From: CAVQBP01 sp963710745
GTDB taxonomy: Bacteria > Bacteroidota > Ignavibacteria > Ignavibacteriales > Ignavibacteriaceae
DNA length: 64,000 nt
Assembly: GCA_963710745.1 (NCBI GenBank)
Contig: CAVQBP010000006.1
Coordinates: 158,605 to 222,604 of the forward strand
Direction: 5' to 3'
Part shown: in pieces, positions 7,530-16,460 of the stretch
Numbering within the stretch: position 1 is the stretch's first letter
Layout: the number at the start of each line of letters is the position of its first letter
Translations under genes and position numbers: made by a program
Notes under the pieces: generated by a model
Seen by the model: the letters and a program-made list of their open reading frames with translations, nothing else
What the model was told of the DNA's origin: nothing
Database searches by the model: none

Positions 7530-9176
7530 TTAAAATTTATTAACAATTGTAAGACCGAGCCCGGTACCTTCAAAAATGCGGGAATACCCTTCGCTGACCT
7601 GCCTGAAGGCATCAAAAATTATCTTTTTATTTTCTTCATTAATTCCAATACCCGTGTCTCTGACAATTATTTTTATAAAATTATTCTGGTACATTTCAAG
7701 ATCAATATTAACACTGCCTCTATTAGTAAATTTTATAGCATTATTAATCAGGTTGGATATAATATTTTTTAAAATTCTTTCATCCGATTTAATTACAATA
7801 TCATCTTTGGGAAGGTTTAAATTCAATGAAATATTTTTAAGGTAAGCGGAAGGATAAAATAATTCTACTTCTTCTTCCAATAATTTATTTACCGTCAGAA
7901 AAGAAAAATTAATATCATATCTTCCTGCTTCCAAGCTTGATAGTTCCAAGATTGAATTTATGGTATTAAGCAATCTTTTACCACTGCTCTCAATATCTTT
8001 TATTATTTTAAAATGAGGCGGGTGAAAAATTTCACCGGCAAGTATTTCGGAAAATCCGAGTATACCTGTTAAAGGAGTGCGCAGTTCATGGCTTATGTTT
8101 GTTAAGAAGTGAGATTTAAGCATATTCATTTCTTCTGCATTGGATATCGCTTCTCTTAACTCCAATTCTTTATTTTTTAGTTCTGAAATTTCCGTGGAAA
8201 TACTAATAATGCCTGTTACAATTCCGGATAGATTATGTATAGATTTAAAATTAATTAGAGCAGGTAATAAGGAGCCATCTTTCCTTTTAATTAAAAACTC
8301 ACCTGACCAAGTTCCCCCCCTATCTAAAGCTTTCTTAACATCTTCATTTGTAATTAAAGCTGAATTTGTAGGAGCAACTGCTGCAATATTTTTCCCCAAA
8401 ACTTCTGAACGAGACCATTGATATAGTTTTTCGGCCGCCTGGTTCCAATAAATAATATTATGCAATAAATCAATTGCAATAACAGCCTGTCCGATGGAAT
8501 CCAGCATTTCGGATTCCAATTGAATTTGCTCTTGGATTTTTTTCATGTCTGTAATATCTAAAAACATATCAATGAGGTATTTTATACCATCGAATTCTAA
8601 TATTTCATATGTAACAATTGTATCTAATTGTTCTCCTGAATGGTTAATAAATTTTAATTCAAAATTTTTTAAACCCCTCTTTTGCGAAATCGAATTAAGC
8701 ATATTTATTCTGAAGTTTTTATCGGGATAGATCTTTAAGTCAATGGTTGTATTCCCAATAATAAAATTTTTATCAAGATTGATAATTTCGCAAAATCTAT
8801 CATTCACTTCGACAATAGTACCGTCGTCAAATCTGGTAATAATAATAGGGATAGGATTTTTATAGAAAAGTTTTTTAAATCTTGCATCTGAAGATTTAAT
8901 TAAGTCGTTGATATAATTTTTCTTATTAAAATATAGATTTAACTTATCCTTTAATGAATGAAAGGGCTTAATGGTTTTTCTTAATTGTTTAGTTTCACTC
9001 AAAGTATGTGATACGTTAATATTAAACATGTTGGAAATTTCGCCGCGTAATATTTGGACATCGGCGGGAGCCTCCACACCTATTTTTACATGCCCTTCAG
9101 TAGATGTTATAACCTTTACAACTATGTCCGAATTTATGATCAGTTCATCACCATTTTTCCTGTCTAATATTAACAT
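7530..9176 (-). CDS. CsrA domain fused to PAS-PAS sensor histidine kinase
   Basis: 548 residues. Residues 1-50 are a CsrA domain: MLILDRKNGDELII, VKIGVEAPADV and ILRGEI match the CsrA fold, with Leu4, Arg6, Arg44 and Ile47 at the RNA-contact positions known for CsrA. After a linker come a PAS domain (about 90-215), a second PAS (about 222-335), HisKA with catalytic His363 in NISHELRTPL, and HATPase_c with an N-box (NLINNAIKF), DTGIGI and GTGLGL. A one-base frameshift after IVNKF separates the last HATPase strand and the receiver (7009). The start has AGGAAA eight bases upstream. CsrA normally controls translation as a small free dimer; its fusion to a kinase suggests signal-controlled RNA binding. 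This is inference. Confidence 0.85.
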   Translation of the reverse strand: MLILDRKNGDELIINSDIVVKVITSTEGHVKIGVEAPADVQILRGEISNMFNINVSHTLSETKQLRKTIKPFHSLKDKLNLYFNKKNYINDLIKSSDARFKKLFYKNPIPIIITRFDDGTIVEVNDRFCEIINLDKNFIIGNTTIDLKIYPDKNFRINMLNSISQKRGLKNFELKFINHSGEQLDTIVTYEILEFDGIKYLIDMFLDITDMKKIQEQIQLESEMLDSIGQAVIAIDLLHNIIYWNQAAEKLYQWSRSEVLGKNIAAVAPTNSALITNEDVKKALDRGGTWSGEFLIKRKDGSLLPALINFKSIHNLSGIVTGIISISTEISELKNKELELREAISNAEEMNMLKSHFLTNISHELRTPLTGILGFSEILAGEIFHPPHFKIIKDIESSGKRLLNTINSILELSSLEAGRYDINFSFLTVNKLLEEEVELFYPSAYLKNISLNLNLPKDDIVIKSDERILKNIISNLINNAIKFTNRGSVNIDLEMYQNNFIKIIVRDTGIGINEENKKIIFDAFRQVSEGYSRIFEGTGLGLTIVNKF

Positions 9177-9192
9177 ATAATTTCTTTCCTGA
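9158..9192 (-). promoter_or_regulatory. Paired GGA sites over the csrA-kinase start
   Basis: In the message, TCAGGAAAG (the Shine-Dalgarno) and GACAGGAAAAA (codons 5-8) both carry an A/CAGGA core, about 29 bases apart. The second resembles the ACARGGA consensus known for CsrA. Such pairs around a start codon are typical of CsrA-repressed messages, so autoregulation is possible. No structure was computed. Confidence 0.35.
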
Positions 9193-9199
9193 CTCTTAC

Positions 9200-9600
9200 T
9201 TAATCAATCATAAAGTTACTAAGTAATAAGTAAATATTAATTGAAATGATAAGTACTGTTTAATGTGTTTTTGATTTATGCTATAGGAAAGAGAGCAGGT
9301 GTGAATAAGTTATAAATCAAACATTAATTTTTAATTCCCAAAAACTTATTGAATAATAATAAAGTAAAAGTTACCATACATCGGTATCGTTACGCACAGT
9401 ATCCGTAATCATACTGATGAACATTTGTTCACTATTTATTTAAATAATTATGAAAAATAGAAAGTTTAACAGCAGGGATATTGATTTGATTAATTAATAC
9501 TGTAAGGACCGTTTCATTTATTGATTCCAGCGGCAAGACAATTGATAAAAAAGATGTAGAAATTAAAGATAACCGGTAGTCAAAAGTATGTTCCAATTCA
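9200..9600. other. Spacer upstream of csrA-kinase
   Basis: AT-rich. Around 9500-9580 a short frame reads VSFIDSSGKTIDKKDVEIKDN before a stop; it may be the remnant of a gene whose end is the repeat at 9604. Confidence 0.3.
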
Positions 9601-9603
9601 GAA

Positions 9604-9658
9604 AGAAGAGATGGTTGAGAAGATCAGGAATATGGGGAGGGAGAATATCGATGGTTAG
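9604..9658 (+). repeat. B-tail-like repeat, outlying copy
   Basis: Translates as KEEMVEKIRNMGRENIDG and a stop, so it resembles the KKEMEEKIRRMGREN end of the small B gene at 16238. It is the copy farthest left in the window and probably belongs to a different, decayed gene with the same C-terminal motif. Confidence 0.45.
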
Positions 9659-9929
9659 AAAGATTATTATTTTTAGTATATACTTAACTATTAATAATTT
9701 TTTAAATTTTAGATTCTATAGCTTTATGTGCTAAGCTCGTTTAGTATTTCCTGGATAATAGATTCTGGTAATCCATACTTACCATACATTGGGATTCATT
9801 CCTTCACCTAAATCCGTTATTTGTCCGCTTATTCGAACTCATATAGAAGGAGCCGATAAATCCGTATTCAATATTTAATTTATTTCAGTATAAATAGAAT
9901 ATGATTCCAGCTTCAATAAATGATAAATT

Positions 9930-12107
9930 TTAACGAAGGAGGATCATCTTTTTAGTTTGAATAAAATTGTTCGCTTTTATTCTATAAAAGTAGACCCCAC
10001 TGGAAAAATCAGATGCATCTAATTCAACCTGATACGTTCCCGCAGGTTTTTCTTCATTAATCAAGGTGACTACTTCCCTTCCAAGAAGATCATATACTTT
10101 TAGTGTCACAAAATTAGCAGATGGGATTGAATATATTATTTTTGTTTTTGGATTAAAAGGATTGGGATAGTTTTGAAATAATACAAATTGATCGGGAACC
10201 TCATATCCGGTTTTGGAATAATCGTCAATTGAAACCAATGCTCCCTGTATATAAGCAGCTATCCCGTTAGAGGTACCTATCCATCTATTCCCATTTTCTT
10301 CTATTGCAACCGATACAACAGTGTTGCTGGGTATGCTGGAATTAGAAGTATTATAAATCCGCCAGTTTAATCCATCAAAATTAGCCAGGCCTCCGTCAGT
10401 TGCAATCCACAAAGCTCCGGTTCCGGAAATTAAAATTTGGTTGATTGCTTTATTTGGTAACTCTGAATTTTCTGTATTATATATAGTCCAGTTATTTCCG
10501 TCAAAACTTGTCAATCCATCTTCAGTTCCAATCCATTTTGTCCCGTCTCTATCTATTGCAACTGTATTTACTGTATTATGTGGCAAATCCGAATTTGAAG
10601 TATTATAAACTGTCCAGGTATTACCATCAAAGCTTGCCAAACCAGCATTGGTTCCAATCCATTTTGTTCCGTTTTCATCAATTAACATTGAATTGACAGT
10701 GTTATGCGGTAATTCCGAATTCGATGTACTATAAACAGTCCACATATTTCCATCAAAGGTAGCAAGACCTCCACCCCCCGTCCATAAAACTCCGTTTTTA
10801 TCTATTACTAAAGGCTTGGCCTGGCTACTGGGTATATCTGAATTTGTAGTAGTGTATACATTCCAGTTGGCACCATCAAATTCAGATAAACCGCTATTAC
10901 TGCCGATCCATTTTTTACCTTCACCATCTGTAATAATTGAAGTGACAATATTATCCGGTAAATCTGAATTGGAGGTATTATAAACACTCCAATTCTGGCC
11001 GTCAAAGCTTGCTATTCCGCCGGTAAAGGTTCCAATCCATTTAGTTCCATTTGTCTCTACAGAAATAGATCTGATAGCGTTGTAAGGTAAATCTGAATTA
11101 AACTGAGAATATATGACCCATGCAGATGAAACTCCTTGCTGGTTGTAAGCTGCCAAACCACCGAACCAGGTTCCAATCCATTTAGTATCGTCCGTACCAA
11201 TTGCTAATGCAAAAACATATTTATCCGGTAAATCAGAACTTTTATCATCAAAAATTTTCCATTCATTACCATCAAATCTTACCAGACCATTATCAGTTCC
11301 GATCCATCTATTTCCCTTTTTGTCTATTGTTACAAAATTTACGGAATTATCAGGCAAATCAGAGTTTGATTCATCGTAGGTAGTCCAGGTTGCACCATCA
11401 AAACTTACTAATCCTTTTTGAGTTCCAATCCATTTTGTTCCTTTATTATCAATGGCTATAGAATTGATAGTTCCATTAGGTATATCTGAATTTGATGTTT
11501 TATAAACAGTCCATGCTTTTCCGTCATAGCTTGCCAAACCACCTCCATTGGTACCGGCCCATTTAGTGCCGTTTCCATCTACAGCAATTGAAATAACGTT
11601 ATTAAAAGGCAAATCTGAATTTGATGAATTATATATGGTCCAGATTTGCCCGTCAAAACTTGCTAATCCGCCTTGGGTACCAATCCATTTAGTTCCATTT
11701 TCATCAAGGGTAATTTCATTTACAGTATTATTTGGTAATTCTGAATTCGAGGTATTGTAAATAGTCCATATATTTCCATCATAGCTTGCTAGTCCGCCTA
11801 ATTCTGTACCAATCCAAATAACATTGTTTCCATCTACTGTAATTGATTCAATAACATAATCGGGTATATCAGAATTTGAAGTGTTATATAAAGTCCATGT
11901 TTCTCCATCAAAAACAGCTAGTCCACTGCCGGTTCCAGTCCATATATTTCCATTTTGATCAATTGCAATTGTATTAACACGATTGGTTGGTAAACCTGAA
12001 TTTGAAAGATTGTAAATTATCCATTCGGTATTTTGAGCATAAGTAAAAGACGAATAAAATACTAGAATTAGAGAAAATACATTCATAGCAGTAATCAATA
12101 TTTTCAT
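9930..12107 (-). CDS. T9SS-secreted two-component-type propeller protein
   Basis: 725 residues. A signal peptide (about 1-24, cut after TYA) is followed by about 14 tandem repeats of about 43-48 residues. Each repeat has a core like IAIDxNGTKWIGT, GLASFDGxxWTVYNTSNS and LPxNxVN, the pattern of the propeller repeats in Bacteroidota hybrid sensors (Reg_prop type). From about residue 645 a T9SS sorting domain follows: YPNPFNPKTKIIYSIP, LKVYDLLGREVVTL, SSGVYFYRI and TKKMILLR. It is probably exported through the outer membrane and surface-attached. No enzyme domain is present; the propeller may bind a ligand or glycan. The DNA repeats explain the strong periodicity of this stretch. Confidence 0.9.
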   Translation of the reverse strand: MKILITAMNVFSLILVFYSSFTYAQNTEWIIYNLSNSGLPTNRVNTIAIDQNGNIWTGTGSGLAVFDGETWTLYNTSNSDIPDYVIESITVDGNNVIWIGTELGGLASYDGNIWTIYNTSNSELPNNTVNEITLDENGTKWIGTQGGLASFDGQIWTIYNSSNSDLPFNNVISIAVDGNGTKWAGTNGGGLASYDGKAWTVYKTSNSDIPNGTINSIAIDNKGTKWIGTQKGLVSFDGATWTTYDESNSDLPDNSVNFVTIDKKGNRWIGTDNGLVRFDGNEWKIFDDKSSDLPDKYVFALAIGTDDTKWIGTWFGGLAAYNQQGVSSAWVIYSQFNSDLPYNAIRSISVETNGTKWIGTFTGGIASFDGQNWSVYNTSNSDLPDNIVTSIITDGEGKKWIGSNSGLSEFDGANWNVYTTTNSDIPSSQAKPLVIDKNGVLWTGGGGLATFDGNMWTVYSTSNSELPHNTVNSMLIDENGTKWIGTNAGLASFDGNTWTVYNTSNSDLPHNTVNTVAIDRDGTKWIGTEDGLTSFDGNNWTIYNTENSELPNKAINQILISGTGALWIATDGGLANFDGLNWRIYNTSNSSIPSNTVVSVAIEENGNRWIGTSNGIAAYIQGALVSIDDYSKTGYEVPDQFVLFQNYPNPFNPKTKIIYSIPSANFVTLKVYDLLGREVVTLINEEKPAGTYQVELDASDFSSGVYFYRIKANNFIQTKKMILLR

Positions 12108-12590
12108 TTTGTACCTCTCTTATATATTCAACATGATCTCATGGTTTAGCAATTTAACCGTTTAATAAAATTATAAGTGATCGTCTTCTTAAAATGTTCA
12201 CCTAAATCGATTAAATTTTAGAGAATAAGTGTGGTGTCTATTTATTTTTTAAGCTGCAGCTATAAAGGTATTTGGAAAAACCGAATTGGGATATTTATAT
12301 TCTATAAATTTTAGTACAGAGAACAGTGTATAGGGGAAGATGATTAGAATAAAAGTAATTTAAAATATTATTTTATAAAAGAGATGCAAAATATTTTTTA
12401 AAGGATGTGATCTTCGGCAAGAAAAAAATAGAAGTACATAAGCATATTATTATGGTCTAATCGGTATCACCAAAACCTCAACCGGCTTCAAAATATCCCA
12501 ACTCAGTAGAATTCATGGGTGAAGATTCTCCCGTGGTTAATAATGTTATATAGGTGATTGGAATCTTGCATGACTCGTTTACAAATTTCT
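12108..12590. other. Spacer without recognised gene
   Basis: AT-rich DNA between the propeller gene and the broken SnoaL-like gene. No frame or repeat shared with the rest of the window was recognised with confidence. Confidence 0.35.
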
Positions 12591-13137
12591 TTATTGGCTG
12601 CTCCTTCGGATAATCTTATCCTTTTCGGTTGGCATACCACGCATTGCTATTATTAACCATTTGCCACTTTGCCGGTATAGTACCCACGTTCCACGGGCTT
12701 TCCTGGCTAGTAATTCTTTACCTTGACTATCCTGACCTCCGGTCGTCGTAGCTACATTTACCACAGCGACATCGGTAGAAATTATCCTGACCGAATGTAC
12801 AATTATAATCAACCTACGTTCAGGTTCTTGTAATCTTTAAATAATTCCACCACCAGTTCTGAATCCCCTTACGTCCGAGAATCAGAGGTTGATTCCCCAT
12901 TATGAAATCTGCATCTTCTGTGAATAATGCAGCGAGGGCAGCAGCATCATGAGTGTTCCAAATGACCTTATACCTATCAATTTGTTCGTAAACTGAGATC
13001 GAATCTTCGTAGGTTTCTGCTGCTATTGTACAGAGGAACCCTGCAAAGACAACAATTGTAGTGATAATTACTGCAGATCTACTCATTAGACTCATAAACT
13101 TAGGCGTTGATGAAGATCTGCTAAGCATTTTGATCAT
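12591..13137 (-). pseudogene. SnoaL/DUF4440-like secreted protein, frameshifted
   Basis: Two overlapping frames form one protein. The first has a signal-like hydrophobic segment and then YKVIWNTHDAAALAALFTEDADFIMG, IQNWWWNYLKIT; one extra base near 12815-12830 shifts the frame to LIIIVHSVRIISTDVAVVNV ... RGTWVLYRQSGKWLIIAMRGMP. This is the SnoaL-like/SgcJ-type cone fold (NTF2-like), often with small-molecule binding or isomerase roles. The start at 13137 has AAAGGAGAA nearby. It is probably inactive unless the indel is a sequencing error. Confidence 0.65.
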
Positions 13138-13199
13138 TTTTTTCTCCTTTCCTGTTTTATACAACCTACATTTAATCTAAACGTGGCAGTCGCAAAATC

Positions 13200-13335
13200 T
13201 ATTCTAATTCAGGTGAACTCATCTTGGAAAAGTCAAAACAGAACTGCTGTAACATGTCTTTGAAAACTCTAACAAGTCAAATATTGATTAGATTTAAAGG
13301 AGAGAAGATTAGGAAGATGAGAAAGAAATTTTTTT
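13200..13335 (+). repeat. A/B unit remnant
   Basis: Contains AATTCAGGTGAACTCATC and CAGAACTGCTGTAACATG, homologous to the start of small gene A (26962), joined after a large deletion to GGAGAGAAGATTAGGAAGATG, the B tail. It lies about 80 bases after the stop codon side of the hydrolase at 13416. Confidence 0.5.
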
Positions 13336-13415
13336 GGAGTATAAAAAATCTTTAGCTTAAAATAAATCTTAAATCTTTTCCCATTTAAATAATTTTTATA
13401 AATTAATTTCTTTTT

Positions 13416-14324
13416 TTATTCTATCAAAAACTTATTCACTTCTCTTACAAACATTTCCGGATCGGTATCCATAGCTATATGCTGCTGATCCGGCATAATA
13501 AGAACCCTGCTATCAGGTAATGTTTCATCTAAAACTCTTATTACTTTCTTAAAGAGGCCGGGACTATCACCTCCAAGCATAAGCAGCACAGGGATCTGCA
13601 GATTAGTAAACTTTTCCGAATTGAATGAATAGATTAGTCCTAGCGTAAGTTCTCTCGGTATAGTTGGTGCAAGCTCGATTCGTCTTTTATAAACAGGGAG
13701 CTTGCTGTATTTCTCAAACTCGTAGTCAGGCATTTTAACCACTTCCTTAAAGAAAACTTCAAGTGCATCTTCGTTTCTGTTGCTATCTATTAATGCCTGC
13801 ATCTTTTCAGGTATTCCTGGCGGATACGCTGGGGATCCGAGCGGAAGCGGAGGTTCATAAAGTATAAGCTTCTTTATTTTATCAGTTAATAAAGATGCTT
13901 CCAATGAAGCAATTGCTCCATGAGAATGACCAAGAACAAAGACCGGTTTATTTATTGACTCAACAACCGAAGCGATGTCTTCAGCCTCTTTATATAAACT
14001 ATAATCGGGCGAATCCCCACTCATGCCCCTTCCCCGCCGGTCAATTGCATATACTGTAAACTGATTTTCAAAATGCGGAATGATCGGATTCCACCGGGAG
14101 TGATCTGCTGTTGTTCCATGCACAAGCAAAAGAGGAGGGCCGTTTCCTCTTTTAATAAATCCTATTTCAGTTCCATCCTTTGAAATGACTTTTTTCATAG
14201 AATATTCCTCCTCGGTTTCACGTGAGTTCAGATAAAACCTGATGAAAATTAAACCTGCAGCAAGTACGGCAATTGCAATTAATAAATAAACGATACCCTT
14301 AATGTGAATATCCGTCTGTTTCAT
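13416..14324 (-). CDS. Alpha/beta hydrolase
   Basis: 302 residues. An N-terminal membrane anchor (about 10-30) is followed by an alpha/beta hydrolase core. It has the oxyanion region PPLLLVHGTTADHSRW, the nucleophile elbow GHSHG, a likely acidic residue in LMLGGDSPGLF and the catalytic His in MPDQQHIAMDTDP. This combination fits a periplasm-facing or membrane-tethered esterase or other hydrolase; the substrate cannot be told. It is a single-gene unit in the accessory array, flanked on both sides by A/B remnants. Confidence 0.85.
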   Translation of the reverse strand: MKQTDIHIKGIVYLLIAIAVLAAGLIFIRFYLNSRETEEEYSMKKVISKDGTEIGFIKRGNGPPLLLVHGTTADHSRWNPIIPHFENQFTVYAIDRRGRGMSGDSPDYSLYKEAEDIASVVESINKPVFVLGHSHGAIASLEASLLTDKIKKLILYEPPLPLGSPAYPPGIPEKMQALIDSNRNEDALEVFFKEVVKMPDYEFEKYSKLPVYKRRIELAPTIPRELTLGLIYSFNSEKFTNLQIPVLLMLGGDSPGLFKKVIRVLDETLPDSRVLIMPDQQHIAMDTDPEMFVREVNKFLIE

Positions 14325-14533
14325 TATATATTTTGATGTTTATTCAAGAAAGAATTTTCTAAACACAATGCAGGAGAACCTGCGCGGTATTGCAAGTTGA
14401 ATGTATAAAAATAAAACTATTTGAGAAAAAAACAACAACTTTTAAAAATATTTAAATTGTTGTTATAACAATCTGCAATTAAGTCATAACCCGGAATCAT
14501 TTTAGCAACAAATTAGATTTTCAACTTTATTAT
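14325..14533. other. AT-rich spacer
   Basis: Upstream region of the hydrolase gene. No promoter stands out. Confidence 0.3.
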
Positions 14534-14798
14534 CAAAACCGAATCCGGTTTTAATATATATTCCAACTCTGGCGAACTTATTCTAGAATAAACAAAGCAG
14601 AACTGCGACAGCTTGTCTCTGAAAACTCTTGATGACATTTATTTTACTGCTAAAGAATTTTATAACAAAAAATCTCCGGAAGAAATACCGGGAATTAAAG
14701 CAAGGAAAATTAAACTTGAGGAGTTTTATGTCGAAGATTCTACCAGTACTTATCAAAGTATTCGATATTACAGAATAGATTGTGCTTCAAAGTTTTAA
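14534..14798 (+). pseudogene. Small gene A remnant
   Basis: Reads IYSNSGELILE, stop, then TKQNCDSLSLKTLDDIYFTAKEFYNKK and GIKARKIKLEEFYVE, closely matching small gene A at 26962. An internal stop splits it, and after EFYVE it runs into unrelated sequence instead of gene B. Confidence 0.55.
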
Positions 14799-14864
14799 TA
14801 GAAGTAAGTTAACTGCTGAGCATTCGGATAATATTAATTTTGAAAAATATAAACACAATATCGT

Positions 14865-16022
14865 TTATTTTATTTTAATTACCCCGTCGTTTACTAAAAT
14901 ATCTATAATTTTCATTGCATAACTTTCAGCATTTCCATCATCAAGATTTGATAAGCATATTACAGTAAATTTTTGTTTAGGAAAGCTGATAAAATATGTG
15001 CTAAATCCTAAATCACTTCCTGAATACCAAATAGTCTCTACACTGTTATATTCTCCGTATACTAAACCAAAAGCGTCATTATCTTTCGGGTGTTTAAATT
15101 TCATTCTTTTATGCATCAATTTGTAAAATTCTTCCCCTCCAAACTTATGGGTATACATGTTTTTATCCCATAAATACAAATCGTTAATTGTAGAATAAAC
15201 TCCGCTTCCGCCATAATGCGGTGAATTACGATGCACTTGAATTAGTCCACTATAATTCTTCAGTTTCATGCCGGCTTTTCCAAATGCTTCTAAATTTTTT
15301 GTTGACCTCTCGACGTATCCGGTTGCTCTGTTTGGAATAATTTCAGTTATATCATCATTAACTATTGTATGCTTCATTCCCAGTGGTTCGAACAAATGCT
15401 CTTTTGCAAATTCAGAAAAAGTCTGCCCCGATATCTTTTCGATTATTTTGGTCAGAAGCATATAATTAATATTACTATACGACCATTTAGTTCCAGGTTC
15501 ATACTCTAGTTTTTTATTTTTTAAGGAAGCTTGGATTGCCGTATCAATTGTAAAATAAAGATACGGATTCCAGTTCAAGCCATTTCCCCTGGACATATCA
15601 TAATATTCCGGGATGCCGCTTGTCATGTAGACAAGGTGTTTTATCTTAACTTCATAATTATAATCTGGAAACTCCGGAATATATTTTTTAACATTGTCTT
15701 CCAGTCTGACTTTCTTTTCAAGTATTAATAAAGCTAAACATGCTGCTGTATATTGCTTCGAAAGCGAAGCCAGATTGAATGTAGTTTCTGGTGTTATTTT
15801 AATATTATATTCTAAGTTGGCATTTCCGAATCCCTTTGCAAATGTTAAAGTTGTATCAATAAATATTCCTACTGCATATCCAGGTGAATTATTATCTACA
15901 AATTTGTTAAATAGTGTTTCAATTTCAAGTTCTACTTTATGAGGTAGTTTTGTTTGAGACAAAATTGTATTCGAAAATAATATAATAACTATAAATATCC
16001 TGAAGTTTAATATACTTTTCAT
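14865..16022 (-). CDS. Class-C beta-lactamase-like serine hydrolase 1
   Basis: 385 residues with a signal peptide (about 1-22). It has the three penicillin-binding/beta-lactamase-family motifs: SxxK in NLASLSKQYT, YxN in WSYSNINYML and a third motif WYSGSDLG in place of KTG/HSG. Family members include class C beta-lactamases, esterases and D-aminopeptidases; resistance cannot be inferred. It is one of four distinct paralogues in the array (also 16461, 22688, 46450), each in its own unit. Confidence 0.85.
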   Translation of the reverse strand: MKSILNFRIFIVIILFSNTILSQTKLPHKVELEIETLFNKFVDNNSPGYAVGIFIDTTLTFAKGFGNANLEYNIKITPETTFNLASLSKQYTAACLALLILEKKVRLEDNVKKYIPEFPDYNYEVKIKHLVYMTSGIPEYYDMSRGNGLNWNPYLYFTIDTAIQASLKNKKLEYEPGTKWSYSNINYMLLTKIIEKISGQTFSEFAKEHLFEPLGMKHTIVNDDITEIIPNRATGYVERSTKNLEAFGKAGMKLKNYSGLIQVHRNSPHYGGSGVYSTINDLYLWDKNMYTHKFGGEEFYKLMHKRMKFKHPKDNDAFGLVYGEYNSVETIWYSGSDLGFSTYFISFPKQKFTVICLSNLDDGNAESYAMKIIDILVNDGVIKIK

Positions 16023-16139
16023 CTATACAGTTACAAATATTGATTTATCGAAGTGTTGTATATAAAACTTAATCAATCAGAGACCAATAATCAATGATTA
16101 AATGTTTTTCATCTTCTTTCATCTAATCTAATTTGGATG

Positions 16140-16251
16140 CCGAATTTGTAATAAATATTTTAGTCTTGAATCCAGAAGATAATTGTCGGAAGATAAACCG
16201 GGTTTCAAAGCTAGAAAAATTAAACTGGAGGGATTCTATGTCGAAAGATAA
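16140..16251 (+). pseudogene. Small gene A 3' remnant
   Basis: Reads SEDKPGFKARKIKLEGFYVER and a stop, i.e. the end of gene A. The stop overlaps the ATG of gene B by 14 bases, showing the original A-B overlap. The 5' part of A is missing or scrambled. Confidence 0.55.
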
Positions 16252-16423
16252 TCCGTTAGTATCATGGGAAGAATTAGCTGCATCAACAATGCTGGAAGTG
16301 CAGGCGTTGATCAAGATTCTGAAAAGAAAAGGTTTGATTACTGATGAAGAGATTTTGGAAGAAGTGGAAGTGGTTAAACAAGAAATGGAGGAGAAAATTA
16401 GGAGGATGGGGAGGGAGAATTAG
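16238..16423 (+). CDS. Small helical protein B (intact copy)
   Basis: 61 residues, strongly helical: WEELAASTMLEVQALIKIL, then a short Gly turn (KRKGLITDEEIL), then a charged helix ending EMEEKIRRMGREN. GGAGGG stands seven bases before the ATG. This is the only intact copy; about 15 partial copies of its 3' end are spread through the array. I do not recognise the family. The LIKILKRKGLITDEE helix-turn pattern is common in short bacterial proteins of unknown role. Its overlap with gene A recalls toxin-antitoxin gene spacing, but no toxin fold is visible. Confidence 0.6.
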   Translation: MSKDNPLVSWEELAASTMLEVQALIKILKRKGLITDEEILEEVEVVKQEMEEKIRRMGREN

Positions 16424-16460
16424 ATTGCGTTTAAGTTTTAACAGAATGAATATCCGAATT

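Noticed and set aside
10508..11760. Several open frames on the plus strand opposite the propeller gene
   Set aside because: They mirror the coding repeats of the minus-strand gene and repeat with the same period.
9930..12107. Regular direct repeats of about 135-145 bases, considered as a CRISPR-like or satellite array
   Set aside because: They are coding repeats of the propeller protein, in frame throughout, with no unique spacers.
14865..16022. Calling this and the other three serine hydrolases antibiotic resistance genes
   Set aside because: The family includes esterases and peptidases, and the third motif departs from KTG in all four.
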